Below are positions 34,298-43,941 of a DNA stretch of 45,777 nt, piece by piece (the stretch's first letter is position 1; each line of letters starts with the position of its first letter). The stretch is taken from the NCBI GenBank assembly GCA_037178675.1, contig JAYMGJ010000018.1, forward strand, positions 1 through 45,777, given 5' to 3'. The translations under genes were made by a program, and so were the position numbers. Source of the DNA: Scleroderma bovista. Taxonomy: Eukaryota > Basidiomycota > Agaricomycetes > Boletales > Sclerodermataceae. The notes beneath the pieces were generated by a model. The model made no database searches and was not told the origin of the DNA. It saw only the letters and a list, made by a program, of their open reading frames with translations.

Positions 34298-34823
34298 CGG
34301 ACAATCGCGCTCCGGATTTGGGCAAAACTGGCGAACGTCATGCGGCCGTAAATCACACATTTGGAAGTATGTACATTGATGAAGGACACTAGACACTGCG
34401 GTCGGAAAGAAGGAAGTCACGCCATCTTACTTCGTGCAGACGAAAGTCACGCCATCCTTGCTTTGTGTAGACAAAAGTCCTACCAACCCTACTTCGTACA
34501 GACAAAAGTCAAGCACTCCTCACTTCGTACAGATGAAAGTCATGCAGTACAACCAAAGTAAGTAGCACAGATCTATGTGTAGTACCAACAAACCCACAGG
34601 TACTTAGCCCCGGCCTAGGGGTATAACGAGGTCTAGCAATATTGTGCTTCGACTACGTAAGTTTTGTGTCTTCAGCTTGGTTGATGGCGTGACTTCCTTC
34701 GGTATGACTTTACGACCACAGCAAACTCTGGTGTCCTTCACCAATGTATGTACTTCCCAAATGTGTGATTTACGGCCGCACGACTTTCACCAGCTTTGCC
34801 CAAATCCGGAGCACGATTGTCCG
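34298..34823. mobile_element. Fold-back element with 130-140-bp inverted arms and internal minisatellite
   Basis: The left arm (34298-34426, starts CGGACAATCGCGCTCCGGAT) is the reverse complement of the right arm (34683-34823, ends CGATTGTCCG) with moderate divergence; shared words include GCGGCCGTAAATCACACATT and GGAAGTCACGCCATC. Units 1 and 3 lack this DNA at the equivalent point (after TTCTGAAC or TTCTGAGC). No transposase is encoded. A clear target-site duplication was not found. Confidence 0.8.
34409..34555. repeat. 31-bp minisatellite, about four units
   Basis: Units begin AAAGTC and end TTCGTACAGAC or a close variant (TTCGTGCAGAC, TTTGTGTAGAC, TTCGTACAGAT). They extend from the left arm of the fold-back element into its loop, suggesting the array grew from the arm end. 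Confidence 0.75.
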
Positions 34824-35284
34824 GCTTTCCATACTGAAAGCCTATCTGATAGAGTCACTCGCGCCTTCATTCGGAGAAGCTGATAAACATCCAAGCTAGT
34901 GTCGCAATCCGCGGCAGCATGACACTGACACACCTACCATATGGGATGCTTTTCAACCTGCTGTATACTGTCGTGCCGCAGAACGCCAACACATATTGCT
35001 GATTGTTGCATTGTGTCGCTCTTAGTAGCACATCCGAGAATGTAGGTCGTGGTTGTGGATCGGGTATGCGTGCTTCAAGACCTGCACTCGTCTTCTGCTT
35101 GATCCCTCTTTGAATTCGACTACAAGTGCTACTACTATCTGTCTTTCATATGAACACGGAATTGATCAGAGCGCTTTCTACTATGGTACTCTGCACGAGG
35201 ACTGCTTCTTTGGAAAGTGGAGCAGATCTGAGCGCTTTCTGTCACTACAGATGAAACTCTACACGGGGACGGGCTGCATCTTTG

Positions 35285-35600
35285 GAGATCGGGGCAGATC
35301 TGAGCGCCTTCTGTCACTTCTGTAAAACTTCGTGAGATTTTGTTCTGCTACTGAGAATTATTTAATGAATCTAAGATCTAAAGTCTTACCGGGGATGCAT
35401 CAACTCGCATGCCCACTCACTTCTTCAGGCAGAACGCAACGATTGCGAACTCTGATGGATATGATAGGCATTTCATCAGTCATGGGTTCATGATCCGGGG
35501 AGTGTAAGCTGATTTGAATATAGTCGGAAATGGAACCAGTTTGTATCCGCAGCTGAAATTTTGAAATATTGACACCTTGAATGCCAGCTAGTAACCATCA
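35285..35600. repeat. Repeat block shared with 31236-31600
   Basis: Matches the distal block of unit 1: GATCGGGGCAGATCTGAGCG, ATCTAAAGTCTTACCGGGGA, GTCGGAAATGGAACCAG and ATATTGACACCTTGAATGCC in the same order. Confidence 0.75.
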
Positions 35601-37740
35601 CTGAAACAGAATTTTTTTGGGGAGGCTTTACATGAACATTATAAAATGAGTAAAGGCCAGAATTTCATCGAATATGACAATCCGCCAGATAAAGATGTAC
35701 ATAACTTTTTAAAGGTCCTCGGGTCTGTTAATGGATACCTTTATTCTCCAAGCTTTCAAAAGACATATTATTGTTGGTTGTGATGAAGTCAGACCTTTAA
35801 GAATTTACCTTACAATCTATGACCCATTTCATACCATCAGAGCCCTCTAGTGACATTGAAGTAATGTTGCCATGGGTGGACCAACTTCACACCTAATTGC
35901 AGAAGTGGCCCAAAAATTGAGCTGGTTTGCAAATGACCCTAAAAATGTGATGTGTTAGGCAGCACCTGCAGGTATCTGACCGACCAGACCCGCCCCAGGA
36001 CAGGTACTGCACCTGGTATAGTCACTCCGTGTTAACCATAATAATAATATAGATATTGTGCCTAAGTTGTATACTACAAGAGGTTGCTGTATGTACTATA
36101 GTAGCCTATGGCATCCTTCGACATACGAGGGCATTGTGGGTGTTGCAAGCATCGTTGCGGGTATCGTGCCTGTGCGTGCTGCAGGCAGGCATCGTCGTCA
36201 TCGATGTTCTATGACAGCAGTGTCGCAGCGTGTACAGCAGGTACTAGACGTTGTCGATGTGGACTGCAGTGGTACATGTCATCGATGCAAGGGTGGGGGC
36301 TGATAACCACGCACTGATCTGCCTGCCTCTTATGCCAGTCGTCACTTGCGCAAGTGGGTCGTCGTTGTCGTGATTGGTGTGCCTCTGCAGGTAGTAGGTG
36401 GGTGTAGGCGAGTGTTGTCACCGTTGTCGTAGTCGTCCTCATTGCTGATTCGTAGAGCTAGACTGTCAGATGTGTGGATGAGCTTGGAGATCCGGGCCCT
36501 TGATTTCACGGCTGTATAAATCCCTCTTCGTCATGGGCAGATGATGATCCGGGACTCGAGTAGCTGGGCGTGAAAATGAAAGATCACATGGGCTGAGGCT
36601 TAACCAAAACAAGCATAAAATTTAACTACTTGAACTCAAACTTTAGTAGCATTCAATAAGACCCTTTTAAGTACTCTGGGCTAGTGAAATGCACGGGTAT
36701 GTATAACCCGCACGGGATACGGGTACTACAGGGGATCACGTTCCAGAACCCGTAGCACCTTGGCTCAACCCGCGGTGACCCGTGTGACGCGACTTCCAAA
36801 TCAGGCAACGTCATGTCAGTACACAAAGTACCACTCTGGATCTTCGACGCTTTGCATCTTCGAGCTCCTGCATCGACGCCTGGGTCCAACAACCCCACAA
36901 GAGTATGTTTATTTTATTTTATCCATTTCATTGACTATTTCTTCTTACAGGTCCTCTCCGCGCACGCCTTGTACCCATGGCCACCCACCAGCAGTGTCAA
37001 TCATGATGCAGAACAACAACATGCGTGGCCAGCAACATGGCAGCATGACGATGGCACCAACAGCGACAACGAGGAGGAGGAGGACCGATGATGGCGACAA
37101 CGCATGACATGAGGACGATGAGGGACACTGACGATGACAACAGCGACAACGCACGACACGACGACAACAATGTAGTCACATGGTAGAATAGAGTACTTTG
37201 TACAAATTATTTACTTCTAATATAGTAGATGGTGACCTGTGAATATACCCATCGACGACATCCGTGGTGATATACACCCGGTGTACACCTGCGGGTCGAC
37301 CCGTGCATATCATGGTTCTGTAATTGTTGTGGAGGGTACTGTCCTTCTGACCCCTCTGAAGAACTGACTACACTTTCCTACATCATGCGCCGTGCTGCAT
37401 GCTCTTGATGTCCATTTGCCATTGTCACCCAACCTGCTTGTTTGGTTGCACAGAGCTTGGATGGTCTTTTAATTCATACACATAACGTTGTTGAAATGAC
37501 AATTTCGAGGCATCAGAAATGTAAATCACAAGGCTTTAGAAGGCATGGCCAACTTATGAATAACTGGGGTGGAGTAGTAAGACATTAACAAATGTTTGCG
37601 AGTTGGACAGGTTGTCCATCCAAGTCCAAAGAGGGTAGAAAACGCATATTTATTTTGTTTATTTAACAGCAACAGCAACCAATAGCACGTTCTTACGGTT
37701 TTAGTGATGACAACTTACCTCCCTATGAGATAGGCTTCAC
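35600..37740. other. Extra DNA of unit 2, mostly unrecognised
   Basis: This stretch interrupts unit 2 between the 35285-35600 block and R1, and has no counterpart in unit 1, where the same two blocks are adjacent. It includes a trinucleotide-biased tract (36040-36450) and a candidate transposon (36686-37310). The remainder shows no gene. It is probably one or more nested insertions. Confidence 0.5.
36686..37310. mobile_element. Candidate non-autonomous DNA transposon with CGGGT/ACCCG terminal repeats
   Basis: The left end reads ATGCACGGGTATGTATAACC followed by CGCACGGGATACGGGT; the right end, reverse complemented, reads ATGCACGGGTCGACCCGCAG. These imperfect inverted ends with repeated CGGGT/ACCCG words resemble hAT-type subterminal repeats. 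The interior is low-complexity (GAC/CAA/GAG triplets, 36990-37170) with no transposase. No convincing 8-bp target-site duplication was found, so this is tentative. Confidence 0.5.
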
Positions 37741-37845
37741 GGCCGTTTGACAGTCTCTTGTACTTGATGGAGCCCCCTCATTTGCCACCAAGTGTCTAAC
37801 CGAGCGCAAAAGGTGTCTTATCATGTCCTTCCAAACGGAGAGTAG
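37741..37845. repeat. Dispersed repeat R1, copy 3
   Basis: The fullest copy: CCGTTTGACAGTCTCTTGTA at the start, GAGCGCAAAAG in the middle and CATGTCCTTCCAAACGG at the end. It directly precedes the SRP68 fragment of unit 3. Confidence 0.7.
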
Positions 37846-37861
37846 AATTCCCGGCTCATGA

Positions 37862-38130
37862 TCCCAAGGCATACAAGAAGCCCCTGTTCTTTGATATCGC
37901 GTTGAATTATGTGCAGTTGGACATGGATAGGCTGCTGGAACGCACTGGTAAGAGTCCTAGTAAACCGAAGGAAGGGGACCGCGAGATACAGGCCCAACCG
38001 GCGAAGTCACGACTGGAGGAGATTACCAGGACGGAAACGCCTGAGCCCCGGCTCAGGTGAGGGGCGGATTGAGTAGTTTATTGGGTGGCTGGTGGGGAAG
38101 GAAGTAAACGTTATGCAAATCAACGAATAG
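37862..38130 (+). pseudogene. SRP68 3'-end copy, nearly identical (unit 3)
   Basis: About 270 bp match SRP68 26361-26632 with only a handful of differences, including the 3' UTR words ACGTTATGCAAATCAACGAA. A small deletion changes PEPPTQVRGG to PEPRLR followed by TGA, so the WWGRK end is lost. Near-identity shows this copy is young compared with unit 2, or has been gene-converted by the real gene. Confidence 0.88.
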
Positions 38131-38734
38131 ATGGTAGTACTGCGAATAGATCACCTTGTTTACAAGGTCACTACCACTGGAAATGCCACGTGGATGGTAC
38201 GATTTTTGAACGCCCGCGAGGGTGTTGCTTTTTGTACGCCGTTTCAAAGTTCAATTCCCGATGCCATCGCGTTGAGGCTGAGTAAATATTGTTCTGTATG
38301 ATGGCTGTATCTAACGCTGCCAACCGTTTGCTTTCCTGTCGCAAATGTTTACTTGGGTGTTGTGTTAATGACCTGTCATCAAAGTTCCGCAAGAGTCTGA
38401 TGTTGTTTCGTCCTCGGCTGTGCGATAAGGCAACATATAGTAGGTTGGAGGGCACGAGTTCAAACATTGGAGCCTGAGGATTGGAGTTGTTGTCGTTGTC
38501 GTTGTCGTGGTAGCTGTGGTCAAAGTTGTGGTTGTAGCCATGATCGATAGTCTGTGAACACATAATGTGCACAGGGCATCATGGACAATTGTTACGTCCT
38601 TGAGACTATGCAAAGGACATATAGTGCCATCAGACTTCAAAGTGTCTTGAAGGTTCAAGACGGGAGAAACCAACCTACATTGTAAACAAGGTGGCTGCCG
38701 GCGCAAGCTCGGCCGTATTGAATGGTAGTACTGC
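38131..38734. mobile_element. 578-bp insertion with 13-bp target-site duplication
   Basis: DNA at 38144-38721 interrupts unit 3 relative to unit 1 and is flanked by exact direct repeats ATGGTAGTACTGC (38131-38143 and 38722-38734). Near its ends are perfect 14-bp inverted repeats, CACCTTGTTTACAA (38152-38165) and its complement (38680-38693). The interior holds a GTTGTC repeat run (about 38482-38530) and no long frame. It is probably a non-autonomous element of an unknown family. Confidence 0.75.
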
Positions 38735-39480
38735 AGCACAATGATGTCCTACAAGTCGTATTTTTGAATATAAGGGATATGTGCCCAAGGTATCCTAATA
38801 CGGGTCAGATTGAGAGTCCCTTCATGATAGACCAAACCACACTGCTAACATATGGACTGCAATGATTGTAATGAAGGTGACAAGAAAGTGTCTGTTATAG
38901 ATGAAGTCTACGGGGGGCCCATGGCGAAATACCATCCCAAAATGCTTGGCACCCGTGACTTACAACCTAGGCCAATAAAGGTTATCGTTATCATGTAGCA
39001 ACGAAAAGGCTAGGATAACGTACAAAGGTTGAGCTGCAGGGGCCAACTGAATGGAGTTCGCAGGTTCAAATTAAGTAGAGTGGGGTTTATTCGCCTCGAT
39101 ACCGAAGGGTGCACACCAGTCGGATTGTGCATAGCCTTTGAGCGAGGGAAGTGTGGATACAACTTCCAAGTCGTCAGTAGCTTGGATGGACGAAACTACA
39201 TGCGAGGCATAGTGAAGATGGTCAACAGAAGACAGGGGCATGCTAATGCCTATCGTCAAAGAAATGGGATGTTCACCAATGGTTATAGCTTTAACTCCGT
39301 CGAAATGACAAGCACCCATAGCAACAGGCTCACGGTCTGATATGCTCGATTCCCAGTTCATGGGATCTGAAATATCTCGTCGGTTGTGGCACATTCTAGA
39401 CCGTGCTAGTACCGTGCCCCTCACTTACCCTCGAAATTGACACCCCGCAAACAAATCAAATGATTGCTGCTTGAGGTCAC
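38735..39480 (-). pseudogene. Kinase tail of unit 3, with stop codons
   Basis: This encodes the membrane-anchor tail (FGMVFRHGPPVDFIYNR, then ITIIAVHMLAVWFGL) and, upstream, an extra exon absent from unit 1 (DPMNWESSISDREPVAMGAC, ending near EANKPHST). A TAA stands where unit 1 has CAA (STQFEP), a second stop follows WPRL, and a third replaces the codon after WFGLS. The extra exon is preceded by a good intron (GTAAGTG to TATTTCAG) whose acceptor is conserved in unit 2. So the tail was real before unit 3 decayed. Confidence 0.7.
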
Positions 39481-39515
39481 TTGTTGGGCTGGATTAAAAT
39501 GAAATGAGTCGTGAG

Positions 39516-40707
39516 CTAGTGATGACTCAGGGACGAGTTGACCCGACCATCGTCAACAGTGGAAAAGCCAGTGAGACAACCTGAAGAATTGTGTGCATTT
39601 GTTGAAATCGCCTGCCATAAAATAGTTACACCAGTCTCTCTACAAACAAAAAAACAACCCACCCTCTCGATATCAGCAAAAACATCAGACGAGGATGGCC
39701 GCAACCCAGGGTCCTGTTGCCAGCACCTCATGCATATGCTCCACCATGCGTCTGTCAAACGATCACAGGTCAACTCAGCCACTGGACGGCCTGGAGGACC
39801 TTTCAAAATTCCAACTATAGCAGCCATGGTGGGAATGCCATGGAAAGGCTCCTGCCTGGTGAAGAGTTCCTATCAAATCCCGAGTTCCAATAGGATTGAG
39901 CCTGGATGATAGAAAGATCATGCATACCAATGTTGTCATCCCAAATGCCCACATATCACTATGGACAGAAGCAACTCCATTATCGTGAATCTCTGGAGCC
40001 ATCCATTTAGGCGTGCCGCCGCTGCGAGTGACGGAAGCGGAGGGCTCAGCGAGGAATGACAAGCCAAAATCCGTTATTAATGCACGACCGTCGCCAGAAA
40101 TCAATACATTTTGCTATTGGATTAATGATGTCATATCGACATCAATAGCAGATGGCAATAGACTTACACCCTTGAGGTCGCTGTGTACTATGGGTCCTGA
40201 AGCGTGAGAATGAAGGTAGTCTAGACCCCTTGCAACACCCAACAACTGAATGCATTGAGTATGAGAAGAACAGAGAGCAGATTAGCTTACCAACGGGCGG
40301 GGATCAACCGCACGATCTTGGACATAGTCATGTGCATTTCCCCTGTCTTGCCATGGTGATACCAATGATACGGAGGTGTTGAATATGGTGGTGAAGCCAA
40401 GCAACGGAACGATATTCTCGTGGTGGAGTTTAGACCAGATATGGGCTTCACAGAGAATACGCTGGTACAACAATTAGATTTCAGCCTGAAGATCATGGCC
40501 AATCTTGCTTGCCTCGATGGTGGATCCATCATGTAGAGATCGCTCCGTCTTTATTGCTATCTTCATTCCATCGACGCGGAATGTACCTTTGCACACAGTG
40601 GCATAGCCACCCCGGCAGTAAATGAGTGGTTCGTGGCGATCAATCTGTTCGTCGAGGTTGACGCAAATCGTGGCCAATTCTGCAGCGACGGGCAGTGCTA
40701 GATCCAT
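39516..40707 (-). CDS. TKL-type protein kinase, copy 3 (kinase domain intact, tail lost)
   Basis: Exons 40707-40513, 40461-40291, 40245-40168, 40113-39928 and 39869-39516 match copy 1 in position and length (one codon shorter in exon 4) and give about 327 residues. Lys of KIAIK, HSDLKGQN (HGD to HSD, catalytic Asp kept), DFG and APE are present, and the C-lobe reads WSICMRCWQQDPGLRPS. It runs into unrelated residues after DIERVGCFF. Intron 1 is again GC-AG (GAG|GCAAGC) with a different in-frame stop (TAA), so intron identity is well supported. It may be expressed as a soluble kinase or be an early pseudogene. Confidence 0.55.
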
Positions 40708-41107
40708 ACTATGGATTCGATGATGATCAACTGTGAACTTCTGAGTCGAAATGGGTAGCTGTGTTGGCAGGGAGCCCGGAGAAGTGTTGAAGGCGTGAGG
40801 TAGACGTTTATTGCATAGACCAGTGGGAAGAAGATGCCCGTTCCTTCTGTGTGTCGACTAGATATATAATGGACGACGCGGCCCGTAATTAGGTGTTGTG
40901 GTGGACCCTGTCATGTCCCGATCCGCCTATGAAGAGCATCAGACCACATAGTGCAGGTCCTGGTGCTGCAACTTGCCACGAGGTTGAAAGTCACCTTTTC
41001 ATGGACTCCACTGGCCGTGGGCGAGCACAGGGCTACTGACGAAACACCTGAAAGCAAGGAAATGAATGTAGTTCCTGTCAGCATAGAAAGAGGTAGACGC
41101 AAGCAAA

Positions 41108-41314
41108 ATGAAAGCCGCGGAAAATTTACAGCTGTGGAAGAATGAAAGAGATTGGGCAAAGATAGAGACGCCGACCTCATTTGGGGAAACCCTCAATCAG
41201 AAACGCGGAAAACTTGAGTCACCAGTTCCAAAACCTGCAACTGCCAGTGGCGTTGCCGAAGAAGAGGATGAAAATGTGGTTAATGACGATGTCCAGATTG
41301 ACGTGGACGACTGA
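41108..41314 (+). CDS. Hypothetical short frame, divergent from kinase copy 3
   Basis: A 68-codon frame starts MKAAENLQLWKNERDWAKIE and ends in an acidic tail. Unit 2 keeps most of it (34027 onward, MKAGEKLQLRKDERYWAKIE, then altered), and unit 1 has it broken near 28490. I do not recognise it. Preservation of the same start and first 30 residues in two units is weak support only, because the units are homologous as a whole. Confidence 0.2.
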   Translation: MKAAENLQLWKNERDWAKIETPTSFGETLNQKRGKLESPVPKPATASGVAEEEDENVVNDDVQIDVDD

Positions 41315-41673
41315 TGGATGTAAATAGGTTGTTGGTTATCGCGGTGCATTCTGATAAGCACTACATATCAAATTTGAAATGTTCTGAGCCTATCACATCC
41401 GGAGAAGATCCAAGCGCAATCCGCGGGAGTATAACATATGGGATCCTCCGCAGAACGCCAACATGTTGTGTTGTGTTGCTCGTAGTAGCACACCCGAGAA
41501 TGGAGTTCGTCGTTGTGGATCAGGACCTGCACTCGTCTTCTGCTTGATCCCTCTTTGAATTCGACTGCAAGTGATATCTACTATGTGTCTTTCATATCGA
41601 ACGCGGAATTCGATCGGAGCGCTGAGGGCTGCTTCTTTGGAAATTGGATCTGAGCGCTTTCTGTCACTACAGT

Positions 41674-41712
41674 ATACGAGGAGGGATCCTTTGATCCGGG
41701 CCTTACTCGGCA
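41674..41712. repeat. Half copy of the 31.1-kb hairpin
   Basis: ACGAGGAGGGATCCTTT followed by CCTTACTCGGC corresponds to the right arm of the hairpin at 31188-31232. The left arm is absent. Confidence 0.6.
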
Positions 41713-41951
41713 GTGACAGGGGCTGGGAACTACATCTGTGAACTACCCAACTTCTCGCCTAGTATGGTCGCTTCAACACCAAGAAGCACCGTTGCCTTAC
41801 GTGTAACTTATGACAGCACCAGATCTAGTGATTCTGGACACTGATTGGTGGAGAACTACTTATCAATTCCTCAGAATTTGTGCTGGTAAAACAGAAAATA
41901 TTGAATTAACCATCATTCAGCGCAAATGGTATTGAGACTGCCACAATTCTA

Positions 41952-43310
41952 CTAGAAATCATGGTACATAGTATAATACCATTCTTTATCTGCAAAGTTG
42001 TTCATGTAGAATTCGTCGTAAAGTTCGAGACACATCTCGGAAGTCACTTCACGTCTGGCCGCCACCCCATACTTCGGTATCAATTCCACTGGATGAATAA
42101 CATCTAATAGTGAAATGATCCCGCTCATACAAGACATGCTGCCGTCTGGGTTGTTGAGGAACATGCGTTGAGCGGTATACATCCCAACGTGAGGCTGATC
42201 AACCGGGGTTGCTGTGAATGTGAAATATTGGACGTATAGTAAGGGATGGGAAAGATCAGGGGGAAGGGTTGAACCCCTTGACGAGAAGGCAAATATAGCC
42301 CATACTTGAGCGACAACAACTGCTGAAAAGTAGGGGAATAGGCTAAGTGTGAATGCTACCGCATAATGGACAGAGAACTCACTCGAAATTCCCGTTGGGG
42401 GAGTATAATTGACTAATACAGTGTCACATTTGCCAAAGGGAAATTCTTCGGAAGGTGAAAGCGCTTGGACTTGCTGGCTTGGCATGATGTTGAGTGGATG
42501 CAAACATGATTGCGATTGTGGCAGTCAGAACTTGTTCCACCCTTTGAGTAGACGGCCGTGCAAGTATGAGACATCGCCGGGCCTGATATCAATATACATC
42601 TGGAGAAGATCAGGAAAGTCGAAAAGATGATATGTTTCGGTGATGTAGCAGGAGGGTTTGTCAGCAAAGTCGGCTTTTATGGTGACATGAAACGCAGAGC
42701 TGGAATCATCAGACAAGATTCCAGTCAGGAAGTGGTTGCGAAAGCTTCTTGGACCATGAAAGTAGCTCATTTCATCTGGGGCAACGCGCTGAACCCAGTC
42801 CAGTGTTGGGTCAATGTAACGAGGATCATCCAACGCCGAGCATGGACCATTTGTTAAGCTAGCATTTCTCTCAAGTAGCAGAGAGTATAGATCAAAGCGA
42901 TGAATAGACTCTTCTTGATCTAGGAGTAGCACAACTTGCCACGTAAAGCCGGACCTCTGCCGGTTAGTGTGTGCAAATGGGTCCTTGCAGTGGGTTTTCA
43001 AGAGGTGTTTGCTAACATCTGTGGTGTACTGGATGAGACAACCCACATTACATATGCTGCGACCAAATGATTGAAAGACCTCAAGTTTAGGAATGTTGAA
43101 ATGATTGATCTCTTTAGACTTTCCTCGCCGCGCACCTACTTGAATTATAGCACTCTTGTAAGCGTGGAACTCCGACAAAGCTTCTTCCATGGCACGGATA
43201 GACGAGGGAGTGAAGGTTGGAGCCTGAGCCTGGTAGATAAGATCAACGATGGCATGGATGGCACGCACAAACTCTGGTTCTGCACAACCAGCTATGTGTT
43301 GAAAGACCTA
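41952..43310 (-). pseudogene. Plavaka-type transposase C-terminal part (DUF6830 region), truncated
   Basis: The upstream part reads EFVRAIHAIVDLIYQAQAP, GARRGKSKEINHFNIPKLEV, FQSFGRSICNVGCLIQYTTD and HLLKTHCKDPFAHTNRQRS, the C-terminal signature of Agaricomycete Plavaka (CACTA-like) transposases; the downstream part has VAQVWAIFAF, HPLLYVQYFTF, VELIPKYG and FYMNNFADKEWYY, the DUF6830-like end. A GT-AG intron (about 42317-42383) joins the last two exons. An in-frame TGA follows GWNKF at 42525. The catalytic N-terminal two thirds is missing, cut off by the copia element side. It is an inactive relic. Confidence 0.8.
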
Positions 43311-43422
43311 CTTCGTCACTACCATTCTCTAGCCTTACTGTTAGTTTCCTTATTTGTGTGACGAGTATCCTTACATAAGCACGGAGGATTTTTCATCTGC
43401 TCGAGGACTCTTTTCACCTCAG

Positions 43423-43586
43423 TGTTCCACACCAGACACTGAGGTAAGACATCTAGTCACACTTTCATTTACTTAGTACTAACTTACTTAGTTTGCCTCT
43501 GAGCTAGGTCAGTTATATATCTAGTGTTCCACACCAGACACTGAGTTTGCCTCTGAGCTAGTTCCCTGTGCACGAGCCATCTAACA
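43423..43586 (+). mobile_element. Candidate 5' LTR of a Ty1/copia element
   Basis: The segment starts TGTTCCACACC and ends ATCTAACA, giving TGTT/AACA ends typical of copia LTRs, and is followed within a few bases by the gag-like frame. It contains a 20-bp word, TGTTCCACACCAGACACTGA, twice (43423 and 43525), plus a repeated TTTGCCTCTGAGCTAG. AGTGT and ACACT at the ends of the word can pair as a small hairpin. The 3' LTR would be outside the window, so the borders cannot be checked. Confidence 0.5.
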
Positions 43587-43601
43587 ATAGGTTATGAGCC
43601 C
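43587..43601 (+). other. Candidate primer-binding site of the copia element
   Basis: ATAGGTTATGAGCCC directly follows the candidate LTR end. The word GGTTATGAGCCC resembles the initiator-tRNA-like primer sites of copia elements (which read TATCAGAGCC in plants). This is positional inference. Confidence 0.35.
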
Positions 43602-43941
43602 TGGTGGCCTTATACTACTAGACAAGCAACTGTGCTATCAAGACTACTCCTACTCGAAAGATGTCTGCCCCGTTCTCGAAGGGAAACAGTCAATCGCGCT
43701 CCTTATAAGCAAATTCTTCCGAAACGCGCTCGCGGACGACGAGTCTATGGAAAGCCAACTAAACTCCATGTGGCAGAAGGCCAGTGTATTAAAAACGCCT
43801 GGCTGGCTGCTCAAAGACCCACTTGCCGCAATTGCTATGGAAATTTTGCGCCCGCCAACCTCTTCACCTCTTCGGACCATTTTGATGGCCGCCGATGACA
43901 AACTCACAACAGACGCTTTCAATAGTGAAGTTCCTGATTGA
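43594..43941 (+). pseudogene. Ty1/copia Gag fragment
   Basis: From about residue 45 the frame matches copia Gag: ADDESMESQLNSMWQKA, then LRTILMAADDKLTTDA, the region before the zinc knuckle. Normally EERSRK follows in the same frame; here a frameshift around 43920 moves it to the next frame. The N-terminal Gag half is absent, so the element has an internal deletion. Confidence 0.7.

Larger units (their letters stand above)
32285..37850. repeat. Segmental duplication unit 2 (collapsed copy)
   Basis: Order: diverged SRP68 3' end (32285-32460), kinase relic (about 32640-33780), kinase 5' flank (33850-34290), fold-back insertion (34298-34823), 34845-35230 block, 35285-35600 block, extra unrelated DNA (35600-37700), R1 (37741-37845). 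All blocks are in the same orientation as unit 1. Confidence 0.8.
37862..41700. repeat. Segmental duplication unit 3
   Basis: SRP68 3' end (37862-38130), a 578-bp insertion, kinase tail and kinase (38735-40707), kinase 5' flank (40708-41390) and the 41395-41700 block, all colinear with unit 1. The unit ends near 41.7 kb, where transposon-derived DNA begins. Confidence 0.85.

Noticed and set aside
34391..34560. CRISPR-like array
   Set aside because: The 31-bp repeats are contiguous and diverged, without unique spacers, inside a fold-back element of a eukaryotic genome.
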